A stretch of DNA of 64,000 nucleotides from Stenotrophomonas sp. MMGLT7 (GTDB taxonomy: Bacteria > Pseudomonadota > Gammaproteobacteria > Xanthomonadales > Xanthomonadaceae), in contig NZ_JAJOZS010000003.1 of the NCBI RefSeq assembly GCF_021168555.1, positions 62,001-126,000 of the forward strand, given 5' to 3'. A program made the translations under genes and the position numbers. Below are positions 27,849-37,236 of the stretch, piece by piece (within the stretch, counting starts at the first letter, position 1; every line of letters starts with the position of its first letter). Below the pieces are notes generated by a model. The model had not been told where the DNA came from. It saw only the letters and a list, made by a program, of their open reading frames with translations, and ran no database searches.

Positions 27849-29160
27849 GATCGTGCATCGCGGCACGCTGGCGCTGGCCTGCATCGCCCTGCTGGGCGGA
27901 TGCAGCGAGAAGGCGTCGCTGGATCCGGCGCAGCAGTCCGGCAGCGCCCCGCCGCTGCCCGAGGCCCGGCACTTCATGGTGCCGCCGATGCAGGTTCCCG
28001 AGGGAGTGGGCTGGAAGCAGGGCCAGGCGCCGACGGTGCCGGCCGGCCTGCGGATCGAGAAGATCGCCGGCGACCTGGCGCATCCGCGCCAGCTCCTCGT
28101 CCTGCCCAACGGCGACGTGCTGGTGGTGGAGGCCAACGGTCCCGGCAGCGAGCCGGTGACCACGCCCAAGCAGCTGGTCGCCGGCATGATCAAGAGCCGC
28201 TCCGGCAAGGCCGCCAAGGGCGGCAACCAGATCACCCTGCTGCGCCGCGCGCCCGGCGCCGACGGCGAGTGGGAGAAACACGTGTTCATCGAGCACCTGC
28301 ACTCGCCGTTCGGCGTGCAGCTGATCGGCGACACGCTCTACGTCGCCAACACCGACAGCCTGGTCAAGTTCCCCTACCGCAGCGGCGAGACCCGCATCGA
28401 GGTGTCGGGCGAGGAACTGGCCGACCTGCCGGGCAGCATCGAGCACCACTGGACCAAGGCGCTGCTGGCCAGCCCGGACGGCAGCAAGCTCTACGTCGGT
28501 GTCGGTTCCAACAGCAACATCACCGAGAACGGCCTGGCGGTGGAGTACCGCCGCGCGACCGTGCTCGAGGTCGATGTCGCCAGCGGCGCCAGCCGCGTCT
28601 ACGCCTCCGGCCTGCGCAATCCGACCGGCCTGCAGTGGGAGCCGCAGAGCGGCAGGCTCTGGGCGATCGTCAACGAGCGCGACGAGATCGGCGCCGACCT
28701 GGTGCCGGACTACCTGACCTCGGTGCAGGAAGGCGGCTTCTACGGCTGGCCGTACAGCTACTTCGGCAAGCACGTGGACTCCCGGGTCAAGCCGGAACGG
28801 CCGGACCTGGTGGAGAAGGCCATCGTGCCCGACTACGCCATCGGCTCGCACGTGGCACCGCTGGGGCTGTGGTTCTACACCGGCGACGCGCTGCCGGCGA
28901 AGTACCGGGGCGGCGCCTTCATCGGCGAGCACGGCAGCTGGGACCGCTCGCCGCTGAGCGGCTACCGCGTCTCCTACGTCGCGTTCCGCGACGGCAAGCC
29001 GGTCGGCACGCCGGAGGCGGTCGTCACCGGCTTCCACTCCAGCGACGAGAAGCAGCTGTACGGCGCGCCGGTCGGGCTGGCGCAGGACAACGAGGGCGCG
29101 CTGCTGATCGCCGACGACGTCGGCAACGCGGTGTGGCGGGTGACGGCGGATGCGCGCTGA
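27841..29160 (+). CDS. L-sorbosone/PQQ-type sugar dehydrogenase lipoprotein
   Basis: The 439-residue protein starts inside the end of the DUF2231 gene. Its signal ends in the lipobox LLGGC. The mature part is a six-bladed beta-propeller of the sorbosone/glucose dehydrogenase family (GLRNPTGLQWEPQSGRLWAI, NERDEIGADLVPDYL, GGFYGWPYSYFG). Known members are PQQ-dependent oxidases of aldoses or sorbosone facing the periplasm. Catalytic His and Arg residues are not checked in detail. The pairing with a DUF2231 membrane partner suggests electrons are passed into the membrane. Confidence 0.9.
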   Translation: MNRIVHRGTLALACIALLGGCSEKASLDPAQQSGSAPPLPEARHFMVPPMQVPEGVGWKQGQAPTVPAGLRIEKIAGDLAHPRQLLVLPNGDVLVVEANGPGSEPVTTPKQLVAGMIKSRSGKAAKGGNQITLLRRAPGADGEWEKHVFIEHLHSPFGVQLIGDTLYVANTDSLVKFPYRSGETRIEVSGEELADLPGSIEHHWTKALLASPDGSKLYVGVGSNSNITENGLAVEYRRATVLEVDVASGASRVYASGLRNPTGLQWEPQSGRLWAIVNERDEIGADLVPDYLTSVQEGGFYGWPYSYFGKHVDSRVKPERPDLVEKAIVPDYAIGSHVAPLGLWFYTGDALPAKYRGGAFIGEHGSWDRSPLSGYRVSYVAFRDGKPVGTPEAVVTGFHSSDEKQLYGAPVGLAQDNEGALLIADDVGNAVWRVTADAR

Positions 29161-29432
29161 ATCCAGGGCACGCCGGGCCGCGCGGTGTCACTGAGGCAAC
29201 GGCAGGACCGGCGCCGGGCCGGGCGCGTGCGATGCTTCGGAACCCGGCGTGGCGAAGATCGCATCGCCGCCATCGACGCCCTGGGCGACGCCCCGGCGCG
29301 CAGCTTGCGTCCGCGACCGGGCCGCGCCGCGCGCGCGCGCGTCCGGGGGCGGACGACAGCGCCTTGCGGCGGCCGGCAACCGGGCTGACTTCCCGCATCC
29401 TCTCCCCCGCCACCGACAGACAACACCCCACG

Positions 29433-30725
29433 ATGAACGAATCCCGCGCACCCCACGGTGCGGCCGCCGTCTTCCGCGTCGTCACCGGCAACTTCCTCGA
29501 GATGTACGACTTCATGGTGTATGGCTTCTACGCCACCGCCATCGGCCACGCCTTCTTCCCGTCCGACAACGCCTTCGCCTCGCTGATGCTGTCGCTGGCC
29601 ACCTTCGGCGCCGGCTTCCTGATGCGGCCGATCGGCGCCCTGGTGCTGGGCGGCTACATCGACCGGCACGGCCGCCGCAAGGGGCTGATCCTCACCCTGG
29701 GCCTGATGTCGGCGGGCGTGCTGCTGATCGCCTTCGTGCCAGGCTACGCCGCCATCGGCGTGTTGGCTCCGGTGCTGGTGCTGGTCGGCCGGCTGCTGCA
29801 GGGATTCTCCGCCGGAGCCGAACTGGGCGGCGTGTCGGTCTACCTGGCCGAGATCGCCAGGCCCGGCCAGCGCGGTTTCTACGTGGCCTGGCAATCGGCC
29901 AGCCAGCAGGTGGCGGTGGTGTTCGCCGCGGCCCTGGGCGTGGTCCTGCACAGCCTGTTCGCCGACGCGCTGATGGACCGCTGGGGCTGGCGCATCCCGT
30001 TCTTCGTCGGCAGCCTGATCGTGCCGCTGATCTTCATGATCCGCCGCTCGCTCGAGGAAACCGCGCAGTTCGGCGCACGCAAGGCGCCGGACACCCGGCA
30101 GATCCTGCGATCGCTGCGGGCCAACGCCGGGCTGATCCTGGCCGGCGTCGGCATGGTGATGATGACCACCGTGTCGTTCTACCTCATCACCGCCTACATG
30201 CCGACCTATGGCTGCGCGGTTTTGCAGCTGGGCGAGCTGGAAAGCCTGCTGGTCACCGGCTGCATCGGCCTTTCGAACTTCGTCTGGCTGCCGGTGATGG
30301 GCGCGCTCAGCGACCGGGTCGGGCGCAAGCCGCTCCTGGTCGTCGCCTCGCTGGCCACGCTGCTGACCGTATGGCCCGCCCTGCAGTGGCTGGTGGCCGC
30401 GCCGTCGTTCGCGCGCCTGCTGCTGGTGGGCGAATGGCTGTCGCTGCTGTACGGCACGTACAACGGCGCGATGGTGGTGGCGCTGACCGAGCTGATGCCC
30501 ACCGACGTGCGCACCACCGGCTTCTCGCTGGCCTACAGCGTGGCCACCGCGACGATGGGCGGCTTCACTCCGGCGATGTGCACCTGGCTGATCCACGCCA
30601 CCGGCAGCCGCGCCGCGCCCGCGCTGTGGCTGGGCGTGGCCGCGCTGATCGGCCTGGGCTGCACGCTGGCGCTGTTCCGGCGTGGCGACCCGGCGAGCAC
30701 GTTCGGGCCGCAGCAGCCCTCATAG
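29433..30725 (+). CDS. MHS-type MFS transporter, citrate/metabolite:H+ symporter-like
   Basis: The protein of 430 residues has twelve predicted membrane helices and the MHS-family motifs: GNFLEMYDFMVYGFYAT in helix 1, RPIGALVLGGYIDRHGRRKG with the conserved Asp-Arg-x-Gly-Arg-Arg loop, and GRLLQGFSAGAELGGVSVYL in helix 4-5. Family members (CitA, TcuC, ProP, KgtP) move carboxylates or osmolytes with protons. A tricarboxylate such as citrate is the best guess. Start at 29433 is the ATG of MNESRAPHG. The gene appears monocistronic and ends before a palindromic repeat. Confidence 0.9.
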   Translation: MNESRAPHGAAAVFRVVTGNFLEMYDFMVYGFYATAIGHAFFPSDNAFASLMLSLATFGAGFLMRPIGALVLGGYIDRHGRRKGLILTLGLMSAGVLLIAFVPGYAAIGVLAPVLVLVGRLLQGFSAGAELGGVSVYLAEIARPGQRGFYVAWQSASQQVAVVFAAALGVVLHSLFADALMDRWGWRIPFFVGSLIVPLIFMIRRSLEETAQFGARKAPDTRQILRSLRANAGLILAGVGMVMMTTVSFYLITAYMPTYGCAVLQLGELESLLVTGCIGLSNFVWLPVMGALSDRVGRKPLLVVASLATLLTVWPALQWLVAAPSFARLLLVGEWLSLLYGTYNGAMVVALTELMPTDVRTTGFSLAYSVATATMGGFTPAMCTWLIHATGSRAAPALWLGVAALIGLGCTLALFRRGDPASTFGPQQPS

Positions 30726-30846
30726 GACCTGTCCACGATCCCAACAGCGATGCCGCCTGCTGATCGCAGGCCGTGACGCCGCCATTGCCTGCATCGCGGT
30801 CCCCCCTGCAGGAGCGACCTGCAGGAACGACCTGTAGGGGCGACCT

Positions 30847-30914
30847 GTAGGAGCGACTTCAGTCGCGATGGGGCTCTACCGGTAAAGCCCCATCGCGACT
30901 GAAGCCGCTCCTAC
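30847..30914. repeat. REP-like palindrome, copy 2
   Basis: The same arms as at 14960-15027: left arm 30847-30870 beginning GTAGGAGCGACTTCAGTCGC, right arm 30891-30914, one mismatch in the stem (GACTGAAGCCGC on the right). The loop again has CTCTACCGGTAA, and here the stem is extended by GGGGCT/AGCCCC. Truncated arm copies (GGAGCGACCTGCAGGAACG-like) precede it from about 30810. It lies between the transporter and the glycosylase-like gene, which are convergent. Confidence 0.95.
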
Positions 30915-31034
30915 GGGAGATCGTGAACAGGTTCTTGGAGCAGCCCTTTCCTCGCCAGGAAAATGCGGATTCGCTTGCCGCCGCCAGGCGAACCTGCTCC
31001 CCGGTTTCGATTTCCCGGGGCGATCCACTCCCGT

Positions 31035-32126
31035 TCAGTCCGCCAGCCCCAGGAACGCCCGCATCCGTGCCAGTTCTTCCTCCAGCGCCGCGGCAAATCC
31101 CGCATCGGCCGGAGGGTCGCCATCGACGTAGTGCAGCTGCGCCCGCAGCACGCCGGAGGTCAGCGACAGGTTGCCCCAGCCCACCACCCGGTCGCGCCAC
31201 AGCAGCGGCAGCGCGTAGTACCCGAGCTTGCGCCTGGGCGCCGGCGTGTAGGCCTCGAAGCGGTAGGCCCAGCCCCAGAACAGCTCGAAGCGGCGGCGGT
31301 CCCACACCACCGGGTCGAACGGGGTCAGCAGGTGCACCCGCTCCGGCGCCTTCCAGCGGCGGCTGTCCGGCCGCTCGTCGGCCGGCCACAGCCAGTCGAT
31401 GCCGTCCACCCGTGCCCGCTGCAGGCGCCCGCGCGCACGCTCCAGTGCCGGGGCGCGCGCGGCCTCCCACTGCGGCACGCCGTAGCGCAGGTAGCCCACC
31501 AGCTGCCGCAGGCTGGCCACGGGCAGCGGCGCGTACTTGGCCACGATCAGGTCGATCAGGGCGTCCATGCGCGCATCGATCGCGGCCGGGTCCACCGGCG
31601 CCAGCGCGTCGCGCAGCGCGTACAGGCGGGTGCCGCCCTCGCGCCGCGCCACCCGCAGCAGCCCGCGGTAGTGCATGCCATCGAGCAGCTGCGTGCTGGC
31701 GTTGCTGGAGCCGCCGAACCAGTTGGTGGTCTTGCCATGGGCGAAGCGGGCATCGACCTCGCGCGGGTGCACCACGCCGCGCTCGGCGATGAACGCGCGC
31801 ACCTGCTCGGCCTGCTTCCAGCGCGCCGGCGTCCATGCCTGGCGCTCGCTGCGCGGATGCATCAGGGCATGGTGCGCGCGCGGCAGGTAGCCGTAGTTGA
31901 CGAAGAAATCCTCTTCCAGCGGCAGCCGCGGATAGCGCCGCTCCAGGTCACCCGCGCGGTAGCCGACGACGCGGTGGCGCAGGGTCAGGTCCTGCGCGCG
32001 CGCCGGCGCGCGGATCGGATCGGCCTGGACGAAGCCCAGCCGCTCGATCGCCCGCATCAGCGTGGTCGGCCTGAACAGCGAACGGGCCACCGCGTAGCGG
32101 CGCAGATGATCGAGGGTGAGCGGCAT
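31035..32126 (-). CDS. AlkX/YcaQ-like DNA glycosylase (HTH_42 family)
   Basis: The 363-residue protein matches the winged-helix glycosylases that open interstrand DNA cross-links. The N-terminal helices end in FVQADPIRAP, whose Gln-Ala-Asp is the QxD motif of the AlkX/YcaQ branch; the AlkZ branch has QxQ. The conserved stretches EDFFVNYGYLP, RSERQAWTP and LLTPFDPVVWDRRR follow. AlkX members remove alkylated or cross-linked bases. The start at 32126 (MPLTLDHLRRY) is used; two ATGs just upstream (32135, 32138) are possible. It is monocistronic and divergent from the barrel gene at 32409. Confidence 0.85.
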   Translation of the reverse strand: MPLTLDHLRRYAVARSLFRPTTLMRAIERLGFVQADPIRAPARAQDLTLRHRVVGYRAGDLERRYPRLPLEEDFFVNYGYLPRAHHALMHPRSERQAWTPARWKQAEQVRAFIAERGVVHPREVDARFAHGKTTNWFGGSSNASTQLLDGMHYRGLLRVARREGGTRLYALRDALAPVDPAAIDARMDALIDLIVAKYAPLPVASLRQLVGYLRYGVPQWEAARAPALERARGRLQRARVDGIDWLWPADERPDSRRWKAPERVHLLTPFDPVVWDRRRFELFWGWAYRFEAYTPAPRRKLGYYALPLLWRDRVVGWGNLSLTSGVLRAQLHYVDGDPPADAGFAAALEEELARMRAFLGLAD

Positions 32127-32408
32127 GGCGCCCATCATGCAGCGATGGCCGGGCGATGGCCATGCGCGACGGCGGGCGGACCTGGCGGCCTTCGCGCACG
32201 GCGTGATCGTGCAACTGCGCTCTAACGACCGGCGGGACCGCAGCGAAGGCGGCCAGGGCCGAGGACAGCGCGCCGCGCCCGCATCCGGCCTGTTCGGTAT
32301 CCCCTTAGAAAAAACTAACTCTTGCCGGGTATCCCTAGGCCGCCGCTTCCGGACCCATTGCCAGGCAACGGCCGGATCGGAACCTCTACCCAAGCCAAGG
32401 AAATTCTT

Positions 32409-32996
32409 ATGCGCAAACCGGCGCTCGTATTGATCGTATCCGCGTTGGGCCTGACGGCCGCCACGCAACTCCACGCACAGGATGCCGGCAGCGCCGGCTG
32501 GTTCGTCAACGGCAGTGCCGGCCGCACCTCGATCAAGGAGGGCCCGTACGATGGCCGCGACACCGGCTACAGCGTCAACGGCGGCTATCGCTGGGGACTG
32601 TTCCCGTGGCTGTCGCTGGGCCTGGAGGTCGGTTACAACGACCTGGGCAACATCGAGGCCAGGAACCTGTTCGACGGCGACCAGGTGATCGACGACGGCA
32701 AGAGCCAGCTGCATGGATGGACGGCCGGCGTGAACCAGCGCTTCGACTTCGGCCCGAAGTGGTACGCCAGCGTGCGCGGCGGCGTCTACGGCTGGAAGGG
32801 TCGGGGCCTGAGCAACGACGAGGTGTCCAGGCGCCAGGACCTGGACAAGCTGTCCTGGTACGCCGGCGTCGGCGCCGGCTACGACTTCACCGATCACCTC
32901 AGCGCCGGCGTGAACTACGACTACTACGCCGCCAAGAAGTTCGACGTCGACCTGAGCACCGACATGGCGTCCTTGAGCGTGGAATACCGCTTCTGA
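32409..32996 (+). CDS. Outer-membrane beta-barrel protein, OmpA-like 8-strand
   Basis: The 195-residue product has a signal peptide ending in LHAQ and about eight amphipathic strands with alternating aromatic residues ([69 protein letters not shown]) and the outer-membrane C-terminal signature ending in RF. A good AAGGAA site precedes the ATG. Similar proteins of Xanthomonadaceae are annotated as porin-family or OmpA-like barrels. Function cannot be specified; the missing periplasmic domain argues against a peptidoglycan-binding OmpA. Confidence 0.88.
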   Translation: MRKPALVLIVSALGLTAATQLHAQDAGSAGWFVNGSAGRTSIKEGPYDGRDTGYSVNGGYRWGLFPWLSLGLEVGYNDLGNIEARNLFDGDQVIDDGKSQLHGWTAGVNQRFDFGPKWYASVRGGVYGWKGRGLSNDEVSRRQDLDKLSWYAGVGAGYDFTDHLSAGVNYDYYAAKKFDVDLSTDMASLSVEYRF

Positions 32997-33074
32997 GGCA
33001 AGCGCCGCCACGGCGGCATCGCAAGCAGGACGCGAAGGCGCCGGCAAGCCCCGCTTCCAGTCCTCTCGGTCCGC

Positions 33075-33113
33075 CCCGCGGATCAGCGCGATCGTCTCGC
33101 GCTGATCCGCGGG
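33075..33113. other. Perfect 17-bp stem-loop downstream of the barrel gene
   Basis: Left arm 33075-33091 (CCCGCGGATCAGCGCGA) and right arm 33097-33113 are exact complements with a five-base loop TCGTC. It lies 79 bases after the stop of the barrel gene. No T tract follows, so it is a structural hairpin that could end or stabilise the transcript rather than a standard intrinsic terminator. The rest of the 398-base gap to dapA shows nothing else. Confidence 0.8.
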
Positions 33114-33394
33114 CACGGCGGGATGGCGCCGCGGACGCCGGCCCACCGTCCTCGCGAACGAGGGCGCGGCGATGCGGATTCACCGGCGGCCGGCAATCGC
33201 CGCGGCCGGCATGCCGGCCGGCAAGGCATCGCGCCGGCGCGTACCCGGTCGCCGTGCCGGGTGCGGCGGCCGGTCCCACCGGCCGGCGAAGGCGCGCGTT
33301 CCGTACAGACGGTTCCCGGCGCGATCCTCCGCATCCTCACCCGTGCCGCGACGTTCTAGAATCGAAGGCTCACTTCACCTTCGATACCGGCACC

Positions 33395-34297
33395 ATGACC
33401 TCCTCCAGCCCCCTGCTCCGCGGCAGCATCGTCGCTCTTGTCACTCCCATGCACGAGGACGGCAGCGTCGATTACGCCTCGCTGCGGCGACTGGTGGACT
33501 GGCACGTGGCCGAGGGCACGGACTGCATCGGCGTGGTCGGCACCACCGGCGAGTCGCCCACCGTGGACGTGGAAGAACACTGCGAGATCATCCGCGTGGC
33601 GGTCGAGCAGGCGGCCGGCCGGGTGCCGGTGATGGCCGGGTGCGGCGGCAACTCGACCGCCGAGGCGATCGCGCTGGCGCAGTTCGCGCGCCAGGTGGGC
33701 GCCAGCAGCCAGCTGCAGGTGGTGCCCTACTACAACAAGCCCGGGCAGGAGGGGCAGTACCGCCACTTCAAGGCCATCGCCGAGGCGACCGGCGAGCTGC
33801 CGGTCGTGCTCTACAACGTGCCCGGACGCACCGTCGCCGACCTGCAGCACGCCACCGTGCTGCGGCTGGCGCAGATCCCGGGCATCGTCGGCATCAAGGA
33901 GGCCACCGGCAACCTCGAGCGCGCGCAGTGGCTGATCCGCGAGGTGCCGGAGCATTTCGGCGTGTACTCGGGCGACGACGCCACCGCCGTGGCGCTGATG
34001 CTGCTCGGCGGCCACGGCAACGTCAGCGTCACCGCCAACGTCGCCCCGCGCCTGATGCACGAGCTGTGCGCGGCCGCACTGCGCGGCGACGTGCGCGATG
34101 CGACGCGGATCCAGCAGCGACTGCTGCCACTGCACCGCAGCCTGTTCGTGGAAGCCAACCCGATCCCGGTCAAGTGGGCCGTGCAGCGCCTGGGCCTGTG
34201 CGGCGGCACCCTGCGCCTGCCGATGACCGAGCTGGAGCCGGGCAACCAGCCGCTGGTGGAGGCCGCGCTCCGCGAGGTGGGACTGCTGTCGCAGTGA
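33395..34297 (+). CDS. dapA: 4-hydroxy-tetrahydrodipicolinate synthase
   Basis: The protein of 300 residues is DapA, which condenses pyruvate with aspartate semialdehyde at the start of the diaminopimelate/lysine pathway in the cytoplasm. Family signatures are present: [10 protein letters not shown] at the start, GTTGESPTV, the catalytic Tyr region NVPGRT, the Schiff-base Lys in GIKEATG and SGDDA. The length is normal for the family. The ATG at 33395 ([10 protein letters not shown]) is the first in the conserved start region. The gap before it contains no obvious regulator. Confidence 0.96.
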   Translation: MTSSSPLLRGSIVALVTPMHEDGSVDYASLRRLVDWHVAEGTDCIGVVGTTGESPTVDVEEHCEIIRVAVEQAAGRVPVMAGCGGNSTAEAIALAQFARQVGASSQLQVVPYYNKPGQEGQYRHFKAIAEATGELPVVLYNVPGRTVADLQHATVLRLAQIPGIVGIKEATGNLERAQWLIREVPEHFGVYSGDDATAVALMLLGGHGNVSVTANVAPRLMHELCAAALRGDVRDATRIQQRLLPLHRSLFVEANPIPVKWAVQRLGLCGGTLRLPMTELEPGNQPLVEAALREVGLLSQ

Positions 34298-34473
34298 AGC
34301 CCATGCGCGCAGGCTGGCCTGCCCGGCAGGGAGTGGACGGCGCCTGCTCGCCGAGGGATGCATGCGCGGGCGCGAACGGGCGAACGCAAGCGGCACGTTG
34401 GCGTCAGGCTGTGAACGCCGGGACCGGATCGGTTCGACCTGCTTGCACCAAGGCGGTCGACCCGCCTGCTGCG

Positions 34474-34932
34474 TTACCCCTGCGGGGCCGGCATGGCCAC
34501 GCCGGGCACCTGGTTGCCCCGGGAATACATGCACTGCGCGTAGGCGTTGTCGTACGCCTGCTGGATGCCGTACTGCGAATTGCCGGGCCCGGCGCTGCCG
34601 TTGCTGGCGCCGATCGCACCGCCGGTGACCGCGCCCACCGCCACCAGCCCGCCGTCATGGTGGGGACCGGGACCGCCCCCCAGGGCCGCGCCCACCGCGG
34701 CACCCAGGACCGTGCCCAGCGCAGCCGACCCCACCGCCCTGTTGTTGGCCTGGTCGGTCATGCCCCTGACCGAACCGGCGGCGTACTGGCGGCAGGTCGC
34801 GTCATCGGCCTGGAACGCCTGGAATGGCTGGTTGGGGGCCGGCATCACCCGCACGCTGGGCACCATCGGCGTGGTCGCGCACCCGGCCAGCGCCAGCACG
34901 ATGCCGCAGGCACCCCATGCTCGTATGTTCAT
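34474..34932 (-). CDS. Glycine-zipper lipoprotein
   Basis: The 152-residue protein carries a lipoprotein signal ending in LAGC and then a Gly/Ala-rich membrane-like region with repeats of GAAVGAALGGG and GGAIGASNGSAG (about residues 75-115), the pattern of glycine-zipper envelope proteins such as YMGG/SlyB-like. Before it is an acidic region with one Cys (DDATCRQYAAGS), after it a Cys near the end (YAQCMYSRG). Such proteins often stabilise the outer membrane. It sits 25 bases downstream of 34958-35425 on the same strand and is probably co-transcribed. Confidence 0.8.
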   Translation of the reverse strand: MNIRAWGACGIVLALAGCATTPMVPSVRVMPAPNQPFQAFQADDATCRQYAAGSVRGMTDQANNRAVGSAALGTVLGAAVGAALGGGPGPHHDGGLVAVGAVTGGAIGASNGSAGPGNSQYGIQQAYDNAYAQCMYSRGNQVPGVAMPAPQG

Positions 34933-34957
34933 GTTTCGTGTCTTCTCGAAGAATGGC

Positions 34958-35425
34958 TCAAGGGATCGGTTGCCTGACGAAATCGGTCGGGCACGCCTGG
35001 ACCTCGGGGTAGTACCCCTGGCCGGGGCAGAAGTAGCGGAAGCGCGGCGGCGGGGCGACCGGCGCGGCGGGCTCGGTCGGCACGTAGGCCACCGCCGGGG
35101 GCGGCGCATAGGTCACCACCGACACCGCCGTGGGATAGGGATAGACGGGCCGGTCGTACCAGTACCACATGCCATCGACCAGCCACCACCAGCCCCAGCG
35201 ACCATCGCGGTACTCGTGCCGCCATCCGCCCCGCGCCCACAGCGCGCGGTCGTCCGGCCCGAAGCGGCGGTAGTCCCCCGGGAAGCGGTGGTGTTGCCCG
35301 GGCCCGGGCCCGGCAGCCGGCCCCGCCCTTCCGGGTCCCCCGTCCCGCGAAGGACCATCGTGGGCCTGCACCGTCGTCACGGCACACAGCACGGACAGCA
35401 TCGACGCATAGAGGACGGCTTTCAT
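34958..35425 (-). CDS. Exported protein rich in Trp/Tyr/Pro
   Basis: The 155-residue protein has a signal peptide (MKAVLYASMLSVLCAVTTVQA), a Gly/Pro-rich lead, an aromatic core (WARGGWRHEYRDGRWGWWWL, MWYWYDRPVYPYPTAV) and a Cys-containing C-terminal segment (FCPGQGYYPEVQACPT). It resembles the YXWV/DUF-type small envelope proteins found in Xanthomonadaceae; I do not know its role. It precedes the glycine-zipper lipoprotein by 25 bases. Start at 35425 fits the signal peptide; an upstream ATG adds six residues. Confidence 0.75.
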   Translation of the reverse strand: MKAVLYASMLSVLCAVTTVQAHDGPSRDGGPGRAGPAAGPGPGQHHRFPGDYRRFGPDDRALWARGGWRHEYRDGRWGWWWLVDGMWYWYDRPVYPYPTAVSVVTYAPPPAVAYVPTEPAAPVAPPPRFRYFCPGQGYYPEVQACPTDFVRQPIP

Positions 35426-35894
35426 CTGCGGGTTCCAGGGCACAAGTTCCGACGAAGGGAAATATAGGCTTCGAACCTATCTGCAACTTGAGCACGCGGG
35501 CCCTTCCCGGAACCGGGACAGTGGCCATTCAATTTGCGTGGGGTCTGGTGCCAGGGCGCGGAAAATATTGCGTTTTCTGCCGTCGATTGACAGGCATGAC
35601 AGCAAGTATCGGGAGCGGATCCACGCACCTGCACTCATGATCGGCACCTGCCGTTCCAAGACTGCGTCCACGCCAAAAGGCGGCACGCGGCGTCGCGGCG
35701 CGGCTGCCGGCGGGACCGGATACCTGTCGCGTCCATGCCCGGATTGCGCGAGTACTGCCCGCTCCCCGCGATCAGGCGGATCGGACTTCGACCGCACCCT
35801 GCCCAGTTGGGAACTCACGCCCCGTTGATGCGCGGGCACGCCTGGATAACGCCACCGGCGCCATCCTGGTGCCCATTCGAACGAGGAGACGGCA
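35426..35894. other. Gene-free stretch
   Basis: About 470 bases separate divergent genes. Short open frames exist on both strands, with no start site, conserved motif or plausible codon pattern. The promoters of both neighbours must lie here; no clear consensus was picked out by eye. Confidence 0.5.
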
Positions 35895-36110
35895 ATGGGA
35901 ATCCTTAGACTGTTGGCAATCGGTGCGGCGGGCGTGGTGGCATACAAGGCGTGGCAGAAGCGCCGGGCCGGCACGGATGCGGTGGCCGAACCCGACACCG
36001 GCGACGCGACAGCCCCGCATGGCGACCAGACGTTCGCCGAGTCCCCGCCCGATGTGCTTGCCGAGCCGAGCGCGCCCGGGACGCAATCGAGCAGAGGGTT
36101 CGGCGAATAG
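35895..36110 (+). CDS. Small single-pass membrane protein
   Basis: The 71-residue product has an N-terminal hydrophobic helix (MGILRLLAIGAAGVVAYKAW), a basic stop (QKRRAG) and an acidic, Pro-rich tail (PHGDQTFAESPPDVLAEPSA). A strong GAGGAGACGGCA site precedes the ATG. Proteins of this pattern are common and unstudied in the family. Confidence 0.75.
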   Translation: MGILRLLAIGAAGVVAYKAWQKRRAGTDAVAEPDTGDATAPHGDQTFAESPPDVLAEPSAPGTQSSRGFGE

Positions 36111-36670
36111 TGGTCGTTGCAGGCAGGGGCTGATCGCCCCACGCACCGCGTCCCCCGATGCATGACATTGGGGGTTTCGGCGGTTGTCCTGGAGCGGTTG
36201 TCCTGGAAGGGTGGGGGGTTCCACACACCGTCCGTTGCCGACACTGTCCCAGCGACTGCGAGCGAGACGACCCATCTCGCCGTCGCTGGCAGTTCGCCCT
36301 GGATGCCATGGGATGTCATCCCTGCATCCCGGGCAAATCGCCCCACGTCAGCCATGGGAAGACGTCTGCGCGCAACACGCGGCGAGTCACGAGCGGGGAT
36401 CGCCTGCGACAGCAGCATGCTCCTGCCACCCGTGCGCGTTCGAACCCTGATCGAAGCCAGAAGCCCGGTGATCCACAGCGGGTTCGACCGCATGCCGCCT
36501 GCCTGCCTCGCAGGCTGCCAACATCGCGTGCACGGTACCGGCCCCGCAAGGATCGAGCCGGAGAGCGGACCTGCCCCTGCCCCCCGACGAGCAAGAACCT
36601 TGACTCGACCGAACAGGCAAGCCGACCCTGTCGCCCCTTTCGAAAGAACGCACTCTGCCCTGCTCGCGCC
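36111..36670. other. Gene-free stretch
   Basis: This 560-base interval holds several long but unsupported open frames with high Cys, Arg and Pro content. One carries a bare GTTCGAACC like a tRNA T-loop, but no flanking tRNA stems can be formed. Nothing is annotated. Confidence 0.5.
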
Positions 36671-37051
36671 ATGCTCCTGTCGCTCCTCGCCGTCGTCCCC
36701 TTCGCGTTTTGTCTCTACATGGTCCACCTGGCGGTGCGCCGCAGGCATGGAAATGCACTGCAAAGCAGTTTCGCCGCACACAGGTTCGACACCCCGGATG
36801 GACCGGTGGGCGGGGCGAGCCTGCGGGTGGTGAAGGCGAGCAACCAGGTTTCGCGCCACACCAGCAACGTGCCCGCCGAGGTGTTCTGGTACTGCGTCGG
36901 ACCGGGGCCGAGCTATTTCCTGGCCATCGCGCAGGTCAGGATGAAAGGGCGCAGGTTCGAGGTGGACTGGACCGTGCGCCCGCTCACCGAGGAACGCATG
37001 CGCGCGGCGCTGGCCGGGGATCGCAAGGCGACCGCACTGGCGTTCGGCTAG
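36671..37051 (+). CDS. Hypothetical protein with N-terminal membrane helix
   Basis: The 126-residue protein starts with a membrane helix (MLLSLLAVVPFAFCLYMVHLAV) and a basic anchor (RRRHG), then a soluble domain with EVFWYCVGPGPSYFLAIAQV and a second half of mixed alpha/beta character (RRFEVDWTVRPLTEERMRAAL). I recognise no family. An upstream extension in the same frame is low-complexity and not used. Confidence 0.65.
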   Translation: MLLSLLAVVPFAFCLYMVHLAVRRRHGNALQSSFAAHRFDTPDGPVGGASLRVVKASNQVSRHTSNVPAEVFWYCVGPGPSYFLAIAQVRMKGRRFEVDWTVRPLTEERMRAALAGDRKATALAFG

Positions 37052-37236
37052 AAGTAGCGGAACGGCGATCGGGCCGACCGGCTCGCAACAGGACTCCTCC
37101 GTGCTGCGCCTGCTCGTCTGCGCGTCCACGCCTCGCAAGCCTTCGCTTCGCCGATGGCAAGCCAGCGTATCGACAGCACGAGCATCCCCTGGGAAAGCGG
37201 GTCATCAGATCCCGGTCCTTCGCCCCATTCCCCCGC

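Noticed and set aside
36430-36450. A GTTCGAACC motif like a tRNA T-loop
   Set aside because: No acceptor or anticodon stems could be formed around it; a chance match in a GC-rich interval.
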